Shown here: positions 1 through 9,601 of the stretch, one piece after another | Layout: each line of letters begins with the position of its first letter | Position numbering within the stretch: the first letter of the stretch is position 1 | Assembly: GCF_003583405.1 (NCBI RefSeq) | Contig: NZ_QXEC01000002.1 | Span: forward strand, 62,001 to 126,000 | Reading direction: 5' to 3' | Source of the DNA: Micromonospora radicis | GTDB lineage: Bacteria; Actinomycetota; Actinomycetes; Mycobacteriales; Micromonosporaceae | DNA: 64,000 bases | The notes under the pieces: model-generated | The model's database searches: none | What the model was told of the DNA's origin: nothing | What the model saw: the letters and a program-made list of their open reading frames with translations, nothing else | Position numbers and translations under genes: made by a program

Positions 1-1
1 C

Positions 2-301
2 GCGATCGCCGACGGCACGGCCGGCGGACCGATGCTCGACGAGGTGGCACGCCGGCTCGCCCTGGGCGTGGCGAGTACCTGCGTGGTGCTGGACCCGCCC
101 CTGGTGGTCCTCGCCGGCGAGGTCGGCCAGGCCGGCGGGGCCGCGCTCGCCGAGCGGGTGCAGCACGAGGTCGCCGCCATCACGCTGGTGCGGCCCCGGG
201 TGGTGCCCACCGGCCTGACCGAGGAACCGATCCTGCACGGGGCACTGCGTACCGCCCTGGACGCCGTCCGCGACGAGGTGTTCGGCTCCACGGTCGGCTG
301 A
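2..301 (+). CDS. ROK-family protein, C-terminal part
   Basis: This is the last 99 codons of a gene that begins before the window; the reading frame is open from base 2. The pattern of a hydrophobic strand (VVLAGEVGQAG), a helix, then a segment ending EEPILHGALRTALD matches the C-terminal lobe of ROK proteins, which are sugar kinases or xylose-repressor-type transcription factors. The ATP and sugar-binding motifs and any N-terminal winged helix lie outside, so kinase and repressor cannot be told apart. It converges on the ABC exporter genes that follow on the other strand. Confidence 0.7.
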   Translation, partial: AIADGTAGGPMLDEVARRLALGVASTCVVLDPPLVVLAGEVGQAGGAALAERVQHEVAAITLVRPRVVPTGLTEEPILHGALRTALDAVRDEVFGSTVG

Positions 302-367
302 GCGCGCCCGTACCCGCACCGCCGACGGGGGTGCGGGTCGTCCGACCAGGGTCCGTCGGGTCACCGG

Positions 368-1381
368 TCAGATCAGGTCGCGGCGCCGGAACAGGGCGAA
401 CGCGGTGGCGGTGAGACCGGCGGTGAGCAGCAGCAGGACCGCAAGCGCCGGTTGCCAGGTGAGCAGATAGGTGCCGTCGCAGTAGCTGTAGTAGACGTCC
501 GTGCAGGCGCTGCTGTCGTAGAAGCGGACCTCCTTGGAGATCCACGCGGCCACGTAACTGCTGAGCAGCAACTGGTCCGGCCGGGTCACCTCCAGGATCT
601 GCAGCACGATCCGCCCACCCAGCTCCCACACCACCAGGTACGCCGCCACCGCACCGAGCGCCGCCGCGGTGTGCCGACCCATGGTGGCGATGGCGAAGCC
701 GATCGCGGTGGCGAGCAACACCAACCCGACACCCCTGCCCCACCGCTCCGCCAACCCGGCCCAGAAGGCCGCGTCGGTCGGCCCGGGGTAGCCGCCGACC
801 CGGGCGATGACCCAGAAGGTGACCAGGTACGCCAGCGAGGCGAGCACCGACAGCACCAGGACCGCGCCGAGCAGGGTGCCCAGCTTGGCGCCGAGCACGG
901 TCAGCCGCCGTGGCCGCCACAGCAGCAGGTTGACCACCCCGCCGGAGTTCAGGTCGGCGCCGATGTAGGAGGCGCCGACCAGGAAGCCGAACAACATCAG
1001 GAAGGCCACCAGGAAGTACAGCAGTGGCTCGGCCTGCTGGGTGAAGGTGAACACGCCGCTGAGGTAGTCGGCCGCCACCGGTAGCCGATTCCGCAACGCC
1101 GGATCGATCTCGCTGCAGTCGGCGGGCAGGTAGTAGCTGCTCTCGTGGGCCCACGCCTCACCCCGGTCCCGGGCCAGGCAACGGTCGTGCTCCAGCTCCA
1201 TGTCGCGTCGCTCGGCCGCCGCCTCCCGCTGGGCTGCGGCCAGTTCGGCGCCGGTCGGCCGGTGCGAGCCGGCCAGCGTGGTCGCCGCCGTCACCGCGAA
1301 GGCCGCCAGCAGCAGGAGGACCATCAGTTGGACGAACCGGCGGGCGGCCAGCCGCTGCGCCTCGGCGCGGACGAGGTTCAC
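368..1381 (-). CDS. ABC-2 type transporter permease
   Basis: This 337-residue membrane protein is the likely permease half of an ABC exporter. The first membrane segment lies near residues 15-35, followed by a long polar extracytoplasmic loop of about 80 residues containing two cysteines. Four or five further hydrophobic segments follow (for example LLYFLVAFLMLFGFLVGAS) and the protein ends in a basic FRRRDLI tail. The GTG start overlaps the stop of the upstream ATPase gene by four bases (GTGA), so the two are translationally coupled. The substrate is unknown; this layout is common among actinobacterial drug, lipid or peptide exporters. Confidence 0.85.
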   Translation of the reverse strand: MNLVRAEAQRLAARRFVQLMVLLLLAAFAVTAATTLAGSHRPTGAELAAAQREAAAERRDMELEHDRCLARDRGEAWAHESSYYLPADCSEIDPALRNRLPVAADYLSGVFTFTQQAEPLLYFLVAFLMLFGFLVGASYIGADLNSGGVVNLLLWRPRRLTVLGAKLGTLLGAVLVLSVLASLAYLVTFWVIARVGGYPGPTDAAFWAGLAERWGRGVGLVLLATAIGFAIATMGRHTAAALGAVAAYLVVWELGGRIVLQILEVTRPDQLLLSSYVAAWISKEVRFYDSSACTDVYYSYCDGTYLLTWQPALAVLLLLTAGLTATAFALFRRRDLI

Positions 1382-2382
1382 GCCTCCACCCCCCGGACGT
1401 CGAGGTCGATCACCGGGGCGGCGGCCGGGTCGGCCGGGGCGTGGTCGACCTGACGGGGCAGCGCCGGATGCGGCCCGGCACCGGTCAACTCCAGGAAGAC
1501 GCTCTCCAGATCCGGCCGTACCGGGGCCAGTTCGCGTACCCACACGCCCTGCTCGCCCAGGGTCCGGCTGACCAGGGCCGGATCCGGGACGCCGCCGACC
1601 AGCAGGTGGTCCGCGGCCACGGTCACCGCCAGCCCGGCGGCCCGCAGCAGTTCCTCGGCCCGGGGCAGGTCGTCGGCGCGGACCAGGCACTCGTCGCGGT
1701 CGTATCCGGCCAACACCTCGCTGACCCGGCCGGCCGCCACCCGCCGCCCGCGCGAGATGATGGTCACGTGGTCGCAGATCAGCTCGATCTCGGCCAGGAT
1801 GTGACTGGACACCAGCACCGTCACCCCGTTCCCGGCCAGCGCCCGGGTCAGATCCCGCATCTCCCGGATGCCGGCCGGGTCCAGCCCGTTCGCCGGCTCG
1901 TCCAGGATCAGCAGCTCGGGCCGCTTGAGCAGGGCCGAGGCCACCGCCAGCCGTTGCTTCATGCCCAGCGAGTAACCCTTGACCCGCTCGTGGCCCCGAT
2001 CGCCCAGCCCGACCTGCTCCAGCACCTCGTCCACCCGGCGCACCGGTACGCCGCCCGCCACCGCGAGCAGCCGCAGCGTCCGGTACGCGGTGAAGTTCCC
2101 GAAGAACTGCGGGCTCTCCACGATCGCGCCGACCCGGCCGGCCACCCGGGGCAGGTGTTCCGGCGCGTCGGCACCGAGTACCCGCATCCGCCCCGCGTCG
2201 GCGCGTACCAGCCCGAGCAGCGCCCGTAGCGTGGTCGTCTTGCCCGACCCGTTGGGCCCGAGGAAGCCGTGCACCTGACCGGCCTCGACCAGCAGGTCGA
2301 ACCCGTCGACGGCGATCCGTCGACCGTGCCGCAGGCTGTGGAAGGTCTTGCGCAGACCCTCGATCTCGATGACCCCGCTCAC
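1378..2382 (-). CDS. ABC transporter ATP-binding protein
   Basis: This is a 334-residue nucleotide-binding subunit of the CcmA/DrrA type. Walker A (GPNGSGKT) is at residues 42-49, the signature is in YSLGMKQRLAVASALL, and Walker B is LLILDEPANGLDP, followed by the switch histidine in VLVSSHILAEIE. The roughly 100-residue C-terminal extension (LVRADDLPRAEELLRAAGL onward) is typical of ABC-2 exporters. It is the first gene of a two-gene operon with the overlapping permease. The 133-base spacer before the divergent ABC ATPase gene probably holds promoters for both directions. Confidence 0.92.
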   Translation of the reverse strand: MSGVIEIEGLRKTFHSLRHGRRIAVDGFDLLVEAGQVHGFLGPNGSGKTTTLRALLGLVRADAGRMRVLGADAPEHLPRVAGRVGAIVESPQFFGNFTAYRTLRLLAVAGGVPVRRVDEVLEQVGLGDRGHERVKGYSLGMKQRLAVASALLKRPELLILDEPANGLDPAGIREMRDLTRALAGNGVTVLVSSHILAEIELICDHVTIISRGRRVAAGRVSEVLAGYDRDECLVRADDLPRAEELLRAAGLAVTVAADHLLVGGVPDPALVSRTLGEQGVWVRELAPVRPDLESVFLELTGAGPHPALPRQVDHAPADPAAAPVIDLDVRGVEA

Positions 2383-2515
2383 GCGGACGGCCCTCGACGA
2401 CGATTGGGCATTGGGCCGTCCTCCGAACGCAGGTGAGCAACGACACGGCGCCTCACCCTACGGCCGTGGCGCCCGCCCGTGGGGGCGGTGCGGGCGTGCG
2501 TGGTTGGATGGGCGG

Positions 2516-3358
2516 GTGACTGGTGACCTGATCCCCGGCGCAGCCGGCGCCGCACCCGCCCCCTCGCCCGTGGACGCGGATCTGGTGGTCAGCCTCGACG
2601 GCGTCGGAGTACGCCGGTCCGGCACCGCCCTGCTGCACGACGTGAACTGGCGGGTGGAACTGGACGAACGCTGGGTGGTGCTGGGGCCCAACGGCGCCGG
2701 CAAGACCACGCTGCTCAACCTCGCCGCCGGACGGCTGCACCCGACCACCGGGACCACCCACGTGCTCGGCGAGCGGATCGGCCGTACCGACCTCAACGAG
2801 CTGCGTACCCGCATCGGGTTGTCCACCGCGGCGCTGGCCGAGCGGGTGCCCGCCGACGAGCGGGTCGCCGACGTGGTGATGACCGCGGCCTGGTCGGTGG
2901 TGGGCCGTTGGCGGGAGGGCTACGACCCGACCGACGAGGCCCGGGCCCGCGCGCTGCTCGATCAGCTCGGCGTCGGCGTGCTGGCCGACCGGACGTACGG
3001 CACCCTGTCGGAGGGGGAACGCAAGCGGGTGCAGATCGCCCGGGCGTTGATGACCGACCCCGAGCTGCTGCTGCTCGACGAGCCGGCGGCCGGGCTCGAC
3101 CTGGGCGGCCGGGAGGATCTGGTGGCCCGCCTGGCCGAGCTGGCGCAGGATCCGGACGCCCCGGCGTTGGTCCTGGTGACCCACCACGTGGAGGAGATCC
3201 CGCCCGGCTTCACCCACGCGCTGCTGCTGCGAGACGGTGCCGTGATGGCCCAGGGGCTGCTGGCGGACACCCTCACCGCCGACAACCTGACCAAGACCTT
3301 CGGCGTGCCGCTGCTGGTCGAACGCCGCGGCGACCGGTACACCGCCCGCGCCACCTGA
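2516..3358 (+). CDS. ABC transporter ATP-binding protein (stand-alone)
   Basis: This is a 280-residue ABC ATPase with no adjacent permease. Walker A is GPNGAGKTT, the signature LSEGERKRVQIARAL and Walker B LLLLDEPAAGLDL, followed by VTHHVEEIPPGFTHALLL. Such solo ATPases resemble the ModF/ferric-siderophore type and are widespread in actinomycetes. The GTG at 2516 is chosen because it precedes the first conserved strand by a short Ala/Pro-rich leader. An open frame extends further upstream, but that part overlaps the divergent gene and has no family similarity. The partner permease is unknown. Confidence 0.85.
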   Translation: MTGDLIPGAAGAAPAPSPVDADLVVSLDGVGVRRSGTALLHDVNWRVELDERWVVLGPNGAGKTTLLNLAAGRLHPTTGTTHVLGERIGRTDLNELRTRIGLSTAALAERVPADERVADVVMTAAWSVVGRWREGYDPTDEARARALLDQLGVGVLADRTYGTLSEGERKRVQIARALMTDPELLLLDEPAAGLDLGGREDLVARLAELAQDPDAPALVLVTHHVEEIPPGFTHALLLRDGAVMAQGLLADTLTADNLTKTFGVPLLVERRGDRYTARAT

Positions 3359-3365
3359 GGTGTAC

Positions 3366-3419
3366 GGAAGGGCCCCTGCTCGACGTCTCCGGTAGTGCCG
3401 GGGCCCCTGGTTGACAAGG
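3366..3419. repeat. Dispersed intergenic repeat, copy 1 (degenerate)
   Basis: The spacer before the ribokinase gene holds GGAAGGGCCCCTGCT and, about 25 bases later, CGGGGCCCCTGGTTGACAAG. The GGGCCC cores and the TTGACAAGG-like tail match copies near 30,500 and 59,930 in this window, each between genes. The copies are degenerate, so the element is old. Confidence 0.55.
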
Positions 3420-3431
3420 CAGGAGGCCCTC

Positions 3432-4331
3432 GTGCGGCAGACCCGAGTCGTCGTGGTGGGCAGCGCGAACATGGACCTGGTCGCCACCGCGCCGGCTCTG
3501 CCGCGACCGGGGGAGACCACCCTCGGCACCGACTTCGTCACGGTGCCCGGTGGCAAGGGGGCCAACCAGGCCATCGCCGCCGCCCGGGCGGGCGCCGCCA
3601 GCGCCTTCCTCGGCGCGATCGGCTCCGACTCGTTCGGGGTGACCCTGCGGGCCCGGATCACCGCGGCCGGAGTGGACACCAGCCGGCTGCGCACCACCTA
3701 CGGCGCCTCCGGCGTGGCGCTGGTGATGGTCAACGCCGAGGGCGAGAACGCGATCCTGGTGACGCCGGGGGCGAACGGTTCGCTGACCGCGCTCACCGAG
3801 GACGAACTCGCCGCCGTACGCGACGCCGACGTGCTGGTGGCGCAGCTGGAGATTCCGGTCGACACGGTGACCGAGGCGGCGACGGCGGCCCGCGCCGCCG
3901 GCACCCGGGTGGTGCTCAACGCCGCACCGGCCGTCCCGCTGCCGCCGGAGCTGCTGGCCGCGGTCGACCTGCTGGTGGTCAACGAGAACGAGGCGCAGAC
4001 GTACACCGGCCGGGGCCGCGACGAGCCACGGGCCCTGCTCGACCTGGTGCCTCGCGCGGTGTTGACGCTCGGCGCGCAGGGCGCCTGGTACGGCGACCGG
4101 GACGGCACCGACGTGTACGTGCCCGGGGTCAGGGTGGACACGGTCGACTCGACCGCCGCCGGGGACGCGTTCACCGGCGCGCTCGCGGTGGCCTGGGGCG
4201 AGGGCCGTGACCTGGTCGACGCGGTGCGCTGGGCGACGGCGGCCGGCGCGGCCTGCGTACGCCGGCTCGGGGCGAGCGTGTCACTGCCGCACCGGGTGGA
4301 GATCGACCAGCTGTACGCCCCGGCCCCGTGA
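3432..4331 (+). CDS. rbsK: Ribokinase (PfkB family)
   Basis: This is a 299-residue PfkB-type carbohydrate kinase, expected to phosphorylate D-ribose to ribose 5-phosphate. The N-terminal motif VGSANMDLVATAPALPRPG and the first PfkB signature VPGGKGANQAIAAARAG are both present. The C-terminal signature VDSTAAGDAFTGALAVA carries the catalytic aspartate and anion hole. The GTG start at 3432 is preferred because AGGAGG (3421-3426) lies five bases upstream; an upstream TTG would be poorly placed. No ribose transporter is nearby, so a different PfkB substrate remains possible. Confidence 0.88.
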   Translation: MRQTRVVVVGSANMDLVATAPALPRPGETTLGTDFVTVPGGKGANQAIAAARAGAASAFLGAIGSDSFGVTLRARITAAGVDTSRLRTTYGASGVALVMVNAEGENAILVTPGANGSLTALTEDELAAVRDADVLVAQLEIPVDTVTEAATAARAAGTRVVLNAAPAVPLPPELLAAVDLLVVNENEAQTYTGRGRDEPRALLDLVPRAVLTLGAQGAWYGDRDGTDVYVPGVRVDTVDSTAAGDAFTGALAVAWGEGRDLVDAVRWATAAGAACVRRLGASVSLPHRVEIDQLYAPAP

Positions 4332-4486
4332 CCCGGTCAGCCGCCGGACGGTGCGGCCGACGCCCCGGGCGCCGGTGTCGCTGCGGAACGCCCGCCGGTA
4401 CGCCGACGGCGAGGTACGCATCGCCCGGCTCGGCTTGCCGGTCAAGGAGACGCGCGGCGGTTACGAGTACCGGGTCCGGCTGCGCC

Positions 4487-5158
4487 TCAGGTGGCGTCGT
4501 CGGCGAGCTTCTCACCTCGGCGGCGCAGCATGCCCAGGCCGGGGATGCCGGCCACGGCGAGCTTGAGGTCCCGGGTGACGTCGAGCAGGTCGTGCAGGTC
4601 GGGCCCGACCCGGTCCAGGGTGGCCAGGATCGGCAGCACGTCGGCGGTGAGGTGTTCCCGCAGTTTCGGCAACTCGTCGACGAGCCGGATCGCCGCGGTG
4701 ACCTCCTCGTGGCTGAGCTGCTCGACGAAGTGGTTGGCCATCGGCGCGGCCCGGCGCAACGCCGGCTCGTACGCGGCCAGCAGTTCCGCGGCGGTGGCCG
4801 CCGCCTCGGTCGCCACCCGTACCGCGTCGGCCGCCCGGCCGGCCACGGTGTCGGCCGACGCCACCACGCCGGTCGCCGCGGCGGTGACCGTGCCGGCGTT
4901 CTCCACGGCGGTGGTGGCGGCGGCGCTGATCACCGCCACCTCGCGGACCGCGACGTCGGCGTCGGCGAGCAAGCGGTCGGTCCGGTCGAGGGTCTGCTCG
5001 ACCCGGTCCACCACCCCGTTGATCCTGGTCAGCAGCGCTTCGACCCCGTCGAGCACCGCGAAGGCGCGGGCGGGGATCGCGGCGAAGGACGCGGCCGAGT
5101 CGAGGGCGGAGCGGGTGAGACCGACGACCGCGGTCGGCCGGGGAAGGGGGATCGCCAT
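4487..5158 (-). CDS. Conserved actinobacterial helical protein of unknown function
   Basis: This is a 223-residue, alanine- and valine-rich protein with no signal peptide or membrane segment. Residues 25-120 look like long amphipathic helices with regularly spaced small residues (AISAAATTAVENAGTVTAAA), compatible with a coiled coil or helical bundle. The C-terminal third is more conserved in style (LPILATLDRVGPDLHDLLDV), ending in a short basic and acidic tail. Similar proteins in relatives sometimes carry an enzyme name; nothing here supports an enzymatic role. It lies just downstream of the DUF6232 genes on the same strand. Confidence 0.7.
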   Translation of the reverse strand: MAIPLPRPTAVVGLTRSALDSAASFAAIPARAFAVLDGVEALLTRINGVVDRVEQTLDRTDRLLADADVAVREVAVISAAATTAVENAGTVTAAATGVVASADTVAGRAADAVRVATEAAATAAELLAAYEPALRRAAPMANHFVEQLSHEEVTAAIRLVDELPKLREHLTADVLPILATLDRVGPDLHDLLDVTRDLKLAVAGIPGLGMLRRRGEKLADDAT

Positions 5159-5203
5159 GGGCTCAAGTGTGCGTCGTGGGCCGGTGGCCCGCCGGACGGG
5201 CGG

Positions 5204-5686
5204 TCACCAGTGGTCACCCTGCTGTTCCACGGCCCGCTGCACCGCCCGGTAGATCTGGCCGAACCGCAGCGCGTCCGGGGTGCGTAGCACCATCGCCTCG
5301 TGGCCGCGGTACTGCACCCACAGCTCGTGCACCCGGTTGCCGCGTTCGTAGGAGCGGTCCAGCCAGCCGAGCGGAATCTCCAGGAACGGCACCAGGGCGA
5401 GCGGGATGATCACGCAGGCCGCGAGGACGACCAGCGCGGGTATCCAGTCGCCCCGGTCCTGGGCGGACCAGGCCAGCGAGAGTACGCAGATCAGCCCGAC
5501 CAGTGGTGGCAGGGACAACAACAGCACCAGTACGCCCCGGCCGAGCACCCGGCCGCGTACGGCCAGGGTGGTGCGGCCCTTCTGGTGCCAGACGTAGCTG
5601 ACCTCCGCGATCGGGATGACCTGTCCGCCGGCCCGGATCGACTCGGAGGTCACCTGCACCGTGTCGTCCCGGTAATAGAGCGCCAT
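5204..5686 (-). CDS. DUF6232-type membrane protein (paralogue 1)
   Basis: This 160-residue protein begins with a soluble beta-rich segment (YYRDDTVQVTSESIRAGG) and a conserved strand ending VWHQKGR. Two membrane segments follow (near residues 50-70 and 80-105), then a cytoplasmic tail with [19 protein letters not shown]. The same order and tail motif occur in the next upstream gene, so the two are tandem paralogues. The ATG at 5686 is preferred to the GTG one codon upstream. The layout resembles small PH-like membrane proteins; function is unknown. Confidence 0.78.
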   Translation of the reverse strand: MALYYRDDTVQVTSESIRAGGQVIPIAEVSYVWHQKGRTTLAVRGRVLGRGVLVLLLSLPPLVGLICVLSLAWSAQDRGDWIPALVVLAACVIIPLALVPFLEIPLGWLDRSYERGNRVHELWVQYRGHEAMVLRTPDALRFGQIYRAVQRAVEQQGDHW

Positions 5687-5776
5687 CACTAAGCCTAACC
5701 ATCTTCGGGCAACCGGTGGCTGTCGTGTGCCTGCCCGCGCCGAGATCGGTCCGGAACCGATCCGCCCGTACGGGTG

Positions 5777-6253
5777 TCAGCGGCGGCGGGGCGGGGCCGG
5801 GTTGGTGGCCTCCACGGCCCGTTGCACGGCGCGGTAGATCTGCCCGAAGCGCAGCGCGTCCGGCGTGCGCAGCAGTCGTACCGGGTGGCCCCGCCAGCGG
5901 ATCCAGACCTCCCGCTGGCGGGAGCCCCGGGCGTAGGAGCGGTCGAAGTACTCGAAGAGCTGGTCGGCGATCGGCCCGGCGGCCAGCCCGATCAGGATGG
6001 AGATCCCGACGACGGCGACGGTGACGGTCGCCGAACCGTCGAGCCAGAACGCCAGTGCGATGCCGAGGGCGGCGAAGACCAGCGGGCCGATCATCGCCGC
6101 GCCGAGTGCGCCCCGGCCGGCCAGCACCCGCCAGGACAGGCTGCCCCGGTGGTGCCAGACCTCGCTGATCTCGGCGATCGGGTAGGCGTCGCCGTTGACG
6201 GTGACGGCGTTGGAGGTGACCTGTACGGACCTGTCGTCGTAGTACGTGACCAT
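5777..6253 (-). CDS. DUF6232-type membrane protein (paralogue 2)
   Basis: This 158-residue protein shares the architecture of its neighbour: N-terminal [18 protein letters not shown], a strand ending VWHHRGS, two hydrophobic segments ([20 protein letters not shown] and [17 protein letters not shown]) and the tail [20 protein letters not shown]. The shared tail is nearly identical between the two genes, while the membrane parts have diverged. It is separated from paralogue 1 by about 90 bases and may share a transcript with it. Role unknown. Confidence 0.78.
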   Translation of the reverse strand: MVTYYDDRSVQVTSNAVTVNGDAYPIAEISEVWHHRGSLSWRVLAGRGALGAAMIGPLVFAALGIALAFWLDGSATVTVAVVGISILIGLAAGPIADQLFEYFDRSYARGSRQREVWIRWRGHPVRLLRTPDALRFGQIYRAVQRAVEATNPAPPRRR

Positions 6254-6352
6254 GGCGGGAACTCCGGGTCGCGGGACTGGCAGCCAGACTACGTGCCCGG
6301 GTCGGCTGGTCGTAAGGTTGGCGGGCGACTTCGACGAGGAAGTGAGGGCAGC

Positions 6353-7126
6353 GTGAGCGAGTTCGTGCGGCTGGAGACCAGGGACGGCATCGGCACCATC
6401 CGGCTGGAGCGGCCACCGATGAACGCGCTCAACACGCAGGTCCAGGAGGAGTTGCGGGCCGCCGCCGCGGCGGCCACCGCCGACCCCGAGGTCCGCGCGG
6501 TCATCGTGTACGGCGGGGAGCGGGTCTTCGCCGCCGGGGCGGACATCAAGGAGATGGCCGACATGTCCTACGTGGACATGGCCGAGCGGGCGGCGGACCT
6601 GTCCAGTGCGCTCGGCGCGATCGCCCGGATCCCCAAGCCGGTGGTCGCCGCGATCACCGGTTACGCCCTCGGCGGCGGCTGCGAGCTGGCGCTGGCCTGC
6701 GACTGGCGGGTGGTGGCCGAGGACGCCAAGCTCGGTCAGCCGGAGATCAAGCTCGGCATCATCCCCGGTGCCGGTGGCACCCAGCGGCTGGCCCGGCTGG
6801 TCGGCCCCGCCCGGGCCAAGGATCTGATCATGTCCGGCCGGATGGTGGACGCGCAGGAGGCGCTGCGGATCGGGCTGGCCGACCGGATCGCCCCGGCCGG
6901 CGAGGTCTACGAGACCGCAGTGGCGCTGGTGCAGCCGTACCTGCGGGGCCCGGTGCAGGCGCTGCGGGCGGCGAAGCTCGCGGTCGACGGCGGCCTGGAC
7001 ATGGACCTCAACTCGGGCCTGGCGTGGGAGAGTCAGCTCTTCGCGGCGCTGTTCGCCACCGACGACCGGCGCGAGGGAATGGTCGCGTTCGTCGAGAAGC
7101 GCAAGCCGGACTTCACCGGTCGATGA
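6353..7126 (+). CDS. Enoyl-CoA hydratase/isomerase family protein
   Basis: This is a 257-residue crotonase-fold enzyme, expected to hydrate trans-2-enoyl-CoA in fatty acid beta-oxidation. The CoA-binding and oxyanion elements are seen in [14 protein letters not shown] and [17 protein letters not shown]. The catalytic glutamate region is [20 protein letters not shown], and the C-terminus KRKPDFTGR is typical. The GTG at 6353 sits just ahead of the conserved [16 protein letters not shown] strand; an open frame continues upstream but overlaps the opposite gene. Substrate specificity cannot be read from the sequence. Confidence 0.88.
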   Translation: MSEFVRLETRDGIGTIRLERPPMNALNTQVQEELRAAAAAATADPEVRAVIVYGGERVFAAGADIKEMADMSYVDMAERAADLSSALGAIARIPKPVVAAITGYALGGGCELALACDWRVVAEDAKLGQPEIKLGIIPGAGGTQRLARLVGPARAKDLIMSGRMVDAQEALRIGLADRIAPAGEVYETAVALVQPYLRGPVQALRAAKLAVDGGLDMDLNSGLAWESQLFAALFATDDRREGMVAFVEKRKPDFTGR

Positions 7127-7194
7127 AGATGGTTCACATTCTTCCTACCGGCCAGTAGCGTGTGACTCCGGTCGGGCGACGAGAGGGAGCGGGC

Positions 7195-8817
7195 ATGACG
7201 GAGCGGATCGAAGGCCACGGCGGAGAACTCGCCCTCGCGGCGCTGCGCGCGTACGGGGTGCGGGAGATGTTCACCCTCTCCGGCGGGCACGTCTTCCCGC
7301 TCTACGACGCCGCGCACAAGGCCGGGTTCCCGTTGTACGACGTGCGGCACGAGCAGTCCGCCGTCTTCGCCGCCGAGGCGGTGGCGAAGTTGCAGCGCCG
7401 CCCCGGTCTCGCCGTGCTCACCGCCGGCCCCGGCGTCACCAACGGCATCTCCGGCCTGACCAGCGCCTACTTCAACGCCTCACCGGTGCTGGTGCTGGGC
7501 GGTCGGGCCCCGCAGTTCCGCTGGGGCTCGGGCAGCCTGCAGGAGATGGACCACCTGCCGCTGGTCGCCCCGGTCACCAAGCACGCCGAGACCGTGTTCA
7601 GCGCCGACGACATCCCACGGGCCGTCGCCGCCGCGCTGACCACCGCGCTCACCCCGCACCGTGGCCCGGTCTTCCTCGACTTCCCGCTCGAAGCGATCTT
7701 CTCCGTCGGCGACGGCGAGGCGCCGGCCGGCCCGGCCCTCACCCCGATCGAGGCCGACCCGGACGAGGTGGCCACCGCCGCCGGCCTGATCGCCGCCGCC
7801 CAGCGGCCGGTCGTCATCGCCGGTTCCGACGTCTACGCCGGTGACGCCGTGGCCGCCCTGCGGGCCGCCGCCGAGGCCCTCGACGTGCCGGTCTTCACCA
7901 ACGGGATGGGCCGGGGAGCGCTGCCGCCGGAGCACCCGCTGGCCTTCGCCAAGGCGCGCCGGGTGGCCCTCTCCGGCGCCGACGTGGTCGTGGTGGTGGG
8001 CACCCCGCTGGACTTCCGGCTCTCCTTCGGCGACTTCGGCGACGCCAAGGTGGTGCACATCGTCGACGCGCCCAGCCAGCGGGCCACGCACGTGCAGCCC
8101 GCCGTCGCGCCCGCCGGTGACCTGCGCGCCATCCTCGGCGCGCTGGCCGAGTACACCGGTGACCGGGCCGACCACGGCGACTGGATCGCGCAGCTGCGTA
8201 CCGCCGAGGACGCCGCGAAGGCCCGCGACGCCGCGGAGATGGCCGCCGAGACGGACCCGATCCGGCCCGCCCGCATCTACGGCGAGCTGCGCCGGGTCCT
8301 CGCCCGCGACGCGATCACCATCGGCGACGGCGGTGACTTCGTCTCGTACGCCGGCCGCTACCTGGAGCCGGCCCAGCCGGGCACCTGGCTCGACCCCGGC
8401 CCGTACGGCTGCCTCGGCACCGGCATGGGCTACGCGATGGGCGCCCGGGTCACCCACCCGGACCGGCAGATCTGTGTGCTGATGGGCGACGGGGCGGCCG
8501 GTTTCTCGCTGATGGACGTGGAGTCCCTGGTCCGGCAGAAGCTGCCGGTGGTGATGGTGGTCGGCAACAACGGCATCTGGGGGCTGGAGAAGCACCCGAT
8601 GCGGGCCATGTACGGCTACGACGTCGCCGCCGACCTGCAACCCGAACTCCGCTACGACCAGGTGGTCTCCGCGCTGGGCGGGGCGGGCGAGACGGTCACC
8701 AAGGCCGCCGACCTGGGCCCGGCCCTGCACCGGGCGTTCGACGCCGGGGTGCCGTACCTGGTCAACGTCATCACCGACCCGACCGACGCGTACCCCCGCT
8801 CCTCGAACCTGGCCTGA
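7195..8817 (+). CDS. ThDP-dependent enzyme, acetolactate synthase type
   Basis: This is a 540-residue enzyme of the acetolactate synthase/benzoylformate decarboxylase superfamily. The N-terminal domain contains the conserved glutamate in [18 protein letters not shown] that activates the ThDP aminopyrimidine. The central domain follows from about residue 185, and the C-terminal ThDP motif is [17 protein letters not shown] with the metal-ligand asparagines in [12 protein letters not shown]. No regulatory subunit gene (ilvN) is adjacent, so this is unlikely to be the main biosynthetic IlvB. Another decarboxylase or ligase activity is possible. The start ATG follows GAGAGGGAG. Confidence 0.82.
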   Translation: MTERIEGHGGELALAALRAYGVREMFTLSGGHVFPLYDAAHKAGFPLYDVRHEQSAVFAAEAVAKLQRRPGLAVLTAGPGVTNGISGLTSAYFNASPVLVLGGRAPQFRWGSGSLQEMDHLPLVAPVTKHAETVFSADDIPRAVAAALTTALTPHRGPVFLDFPLEAIFSVGDGEAPAGPALTPIEADPDEVATAAGLIAAAQRPVVIAGSDVYAGDAVAALRAAAEALDVPVFTNGMGRGALPPEHPLAFAKARRVALSGADVVVVVGTPLDFRLSFGDFGDAKVVHIVDAPSQRATHVQPAVAPAGDLRAILGALAEYTGDRADHGDWIAQLRTAEDAAKARDAAEMAAETDPIRPARIYGELRRVLARDAITIGDGGDFVSYAGRYLEPAQPGTWLDPGPYGCLGTGMGYAMGARVTHPDRQICVLMGDGAAGFSLMDVESLVRQKLPVVMVVGNNGIWGLEKHPMRAMYGYDVAADLQPELRYDQVVSALGGAGETVTKAADLGPALHRAFDAGVPYLVNVITDPTDAYPRSSNLA

Positions 8818-8839
8818 CCCGGAGGCGGCCCGCCCCGGG

Positions 8840-9256
8840 TCACACCTCGGGGCGGGGCTCCTCGCGCGGCGGGTCGCTGTCCCGGCGACGCAGGTCGTCC
8901 TCGCGGCGACGCAGGTCCTCCTCCCAGCGGCGGAAGAGTTCCTGGTCCTCCTGGCGCGAGCGTTCCTCGATCGAACGGAGGAACTCCGGGTCGTCGTCGG
9001 GGGCGGCCGGTCGGGGGCGCTCGGCGGGGCGCCCGCCGGAGGACCCCCACTGCGACCGGATGCCGCCGGGCGTGGGTGCCCGGCCGGCGAGGAACCAGGC
9101 GATGGAGCCGACCAGCGGGAAGAACAGGATGATCAGCACCCAGGCGATCCGAGGCAGGTGACGGACGTCGTCGTCCTCGGCCGAGAGGCAGCTGATCAGG
9201 GCGCAGACGGCGAGGACGATCTGCACCAGGAAGAGGAGGATGTACAGCCGGGCCAT
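8840..9256 (-). CDS. PLDc_N domain membrane protein with charged tail
   Basis: This 138-residue protein has two N-terminal membrane segments (residues 3-24 and about 36-56). They enclose the HLPRIAWVLIILFFPLVGSI signature of the phospholipase D N-terminal (PLDc_N) family. It lacks any HKD catalytic domain. The second half is a soluble, strongly charged, probably helical tail (EERSRQEDQELFRRWEEDLR, then RRREDDLRRR). It is likely a small membrane-anchored scaffold. It converges on the ThDP enzyme gene with a 22-base gap. Confidence 0.8.
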   Translation of the reverse strand: MARLYILLFLVQIVLAVCALISCLSAEDDDVRHLPRIAWVLIILFFPLVGSIAWFLAGRAPTPGGIRSQWGSSGGRPAERPRPAAPDDDPEFLRSIEERSRQEDQELFRRWEEDLRRREDDLRRRDSDPPREEPRPEV

Positions 9257-9286
9257 GCACCCATCATGTCCTACTCGCCACAGCGG

Positions 9287-9601
9287 TCACACCCCGTGCA
9301 CGACCAGCAATGTGCCGATCAGCGCCAATCCGACCGCGCACAGGCTCACCGCGGCCAGCGTACGACCACCGGAACCGGGGAGATCGGTGGCCGCGGCCCG
9401 TCGCTGACAGAGCGTGACCGTGGCGCCCCAGCAGAGGACGGTGAGCGCGGCCAGCAGCGCGCCGACCCGCCCGCCGGTGAGCGCCAGCCGGACGGTCAGC
9501 ACGGCCACCACGGTCGCCGTCAACCCGGTACGCCGCCACGCCAGCCGGGTCCGCTCGGCCGGTAGCCCGGGGTCGCGGGCCGGCGGCCGGAACCCGGTCA
9601 T
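9287..9601 (-). CDS. DUF202 family membrane protein (small)
   Basis: This is a 104-residue protein with the DUF202 hallmark ERTRLAWRRTGL followed by three hydrophobic segments. Its ATG overlaps the stop of the upstream DUF202 gene by four bases (9598-9601), so the two are co-translated and probably assemble together. DUF202 proteins occur as such pairs in many actinomycetes. Their function is not established. Confidence 0.85.
   Translation of the reverse strand: MTGFRPPARDPGLPAERTRLAWRRTGLTATVVAVLTVRLALTGGRVGALLAALTVLCWGATVTLCQRRAAATDLPGSGGRTLAAVSLCAVGLALIGTLLVVHGV

Noticed and set aside
4375..4566. Possible small plus-strand protein (SLRNARRYADGEVRIARLGL) after ribokinase
   Set aside because: It has a GTG start and a protein-like stretch, but no ribosome site. 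It overlaps the end of the minus-strand helical gene and belongs to no recognised family, so it was left out.
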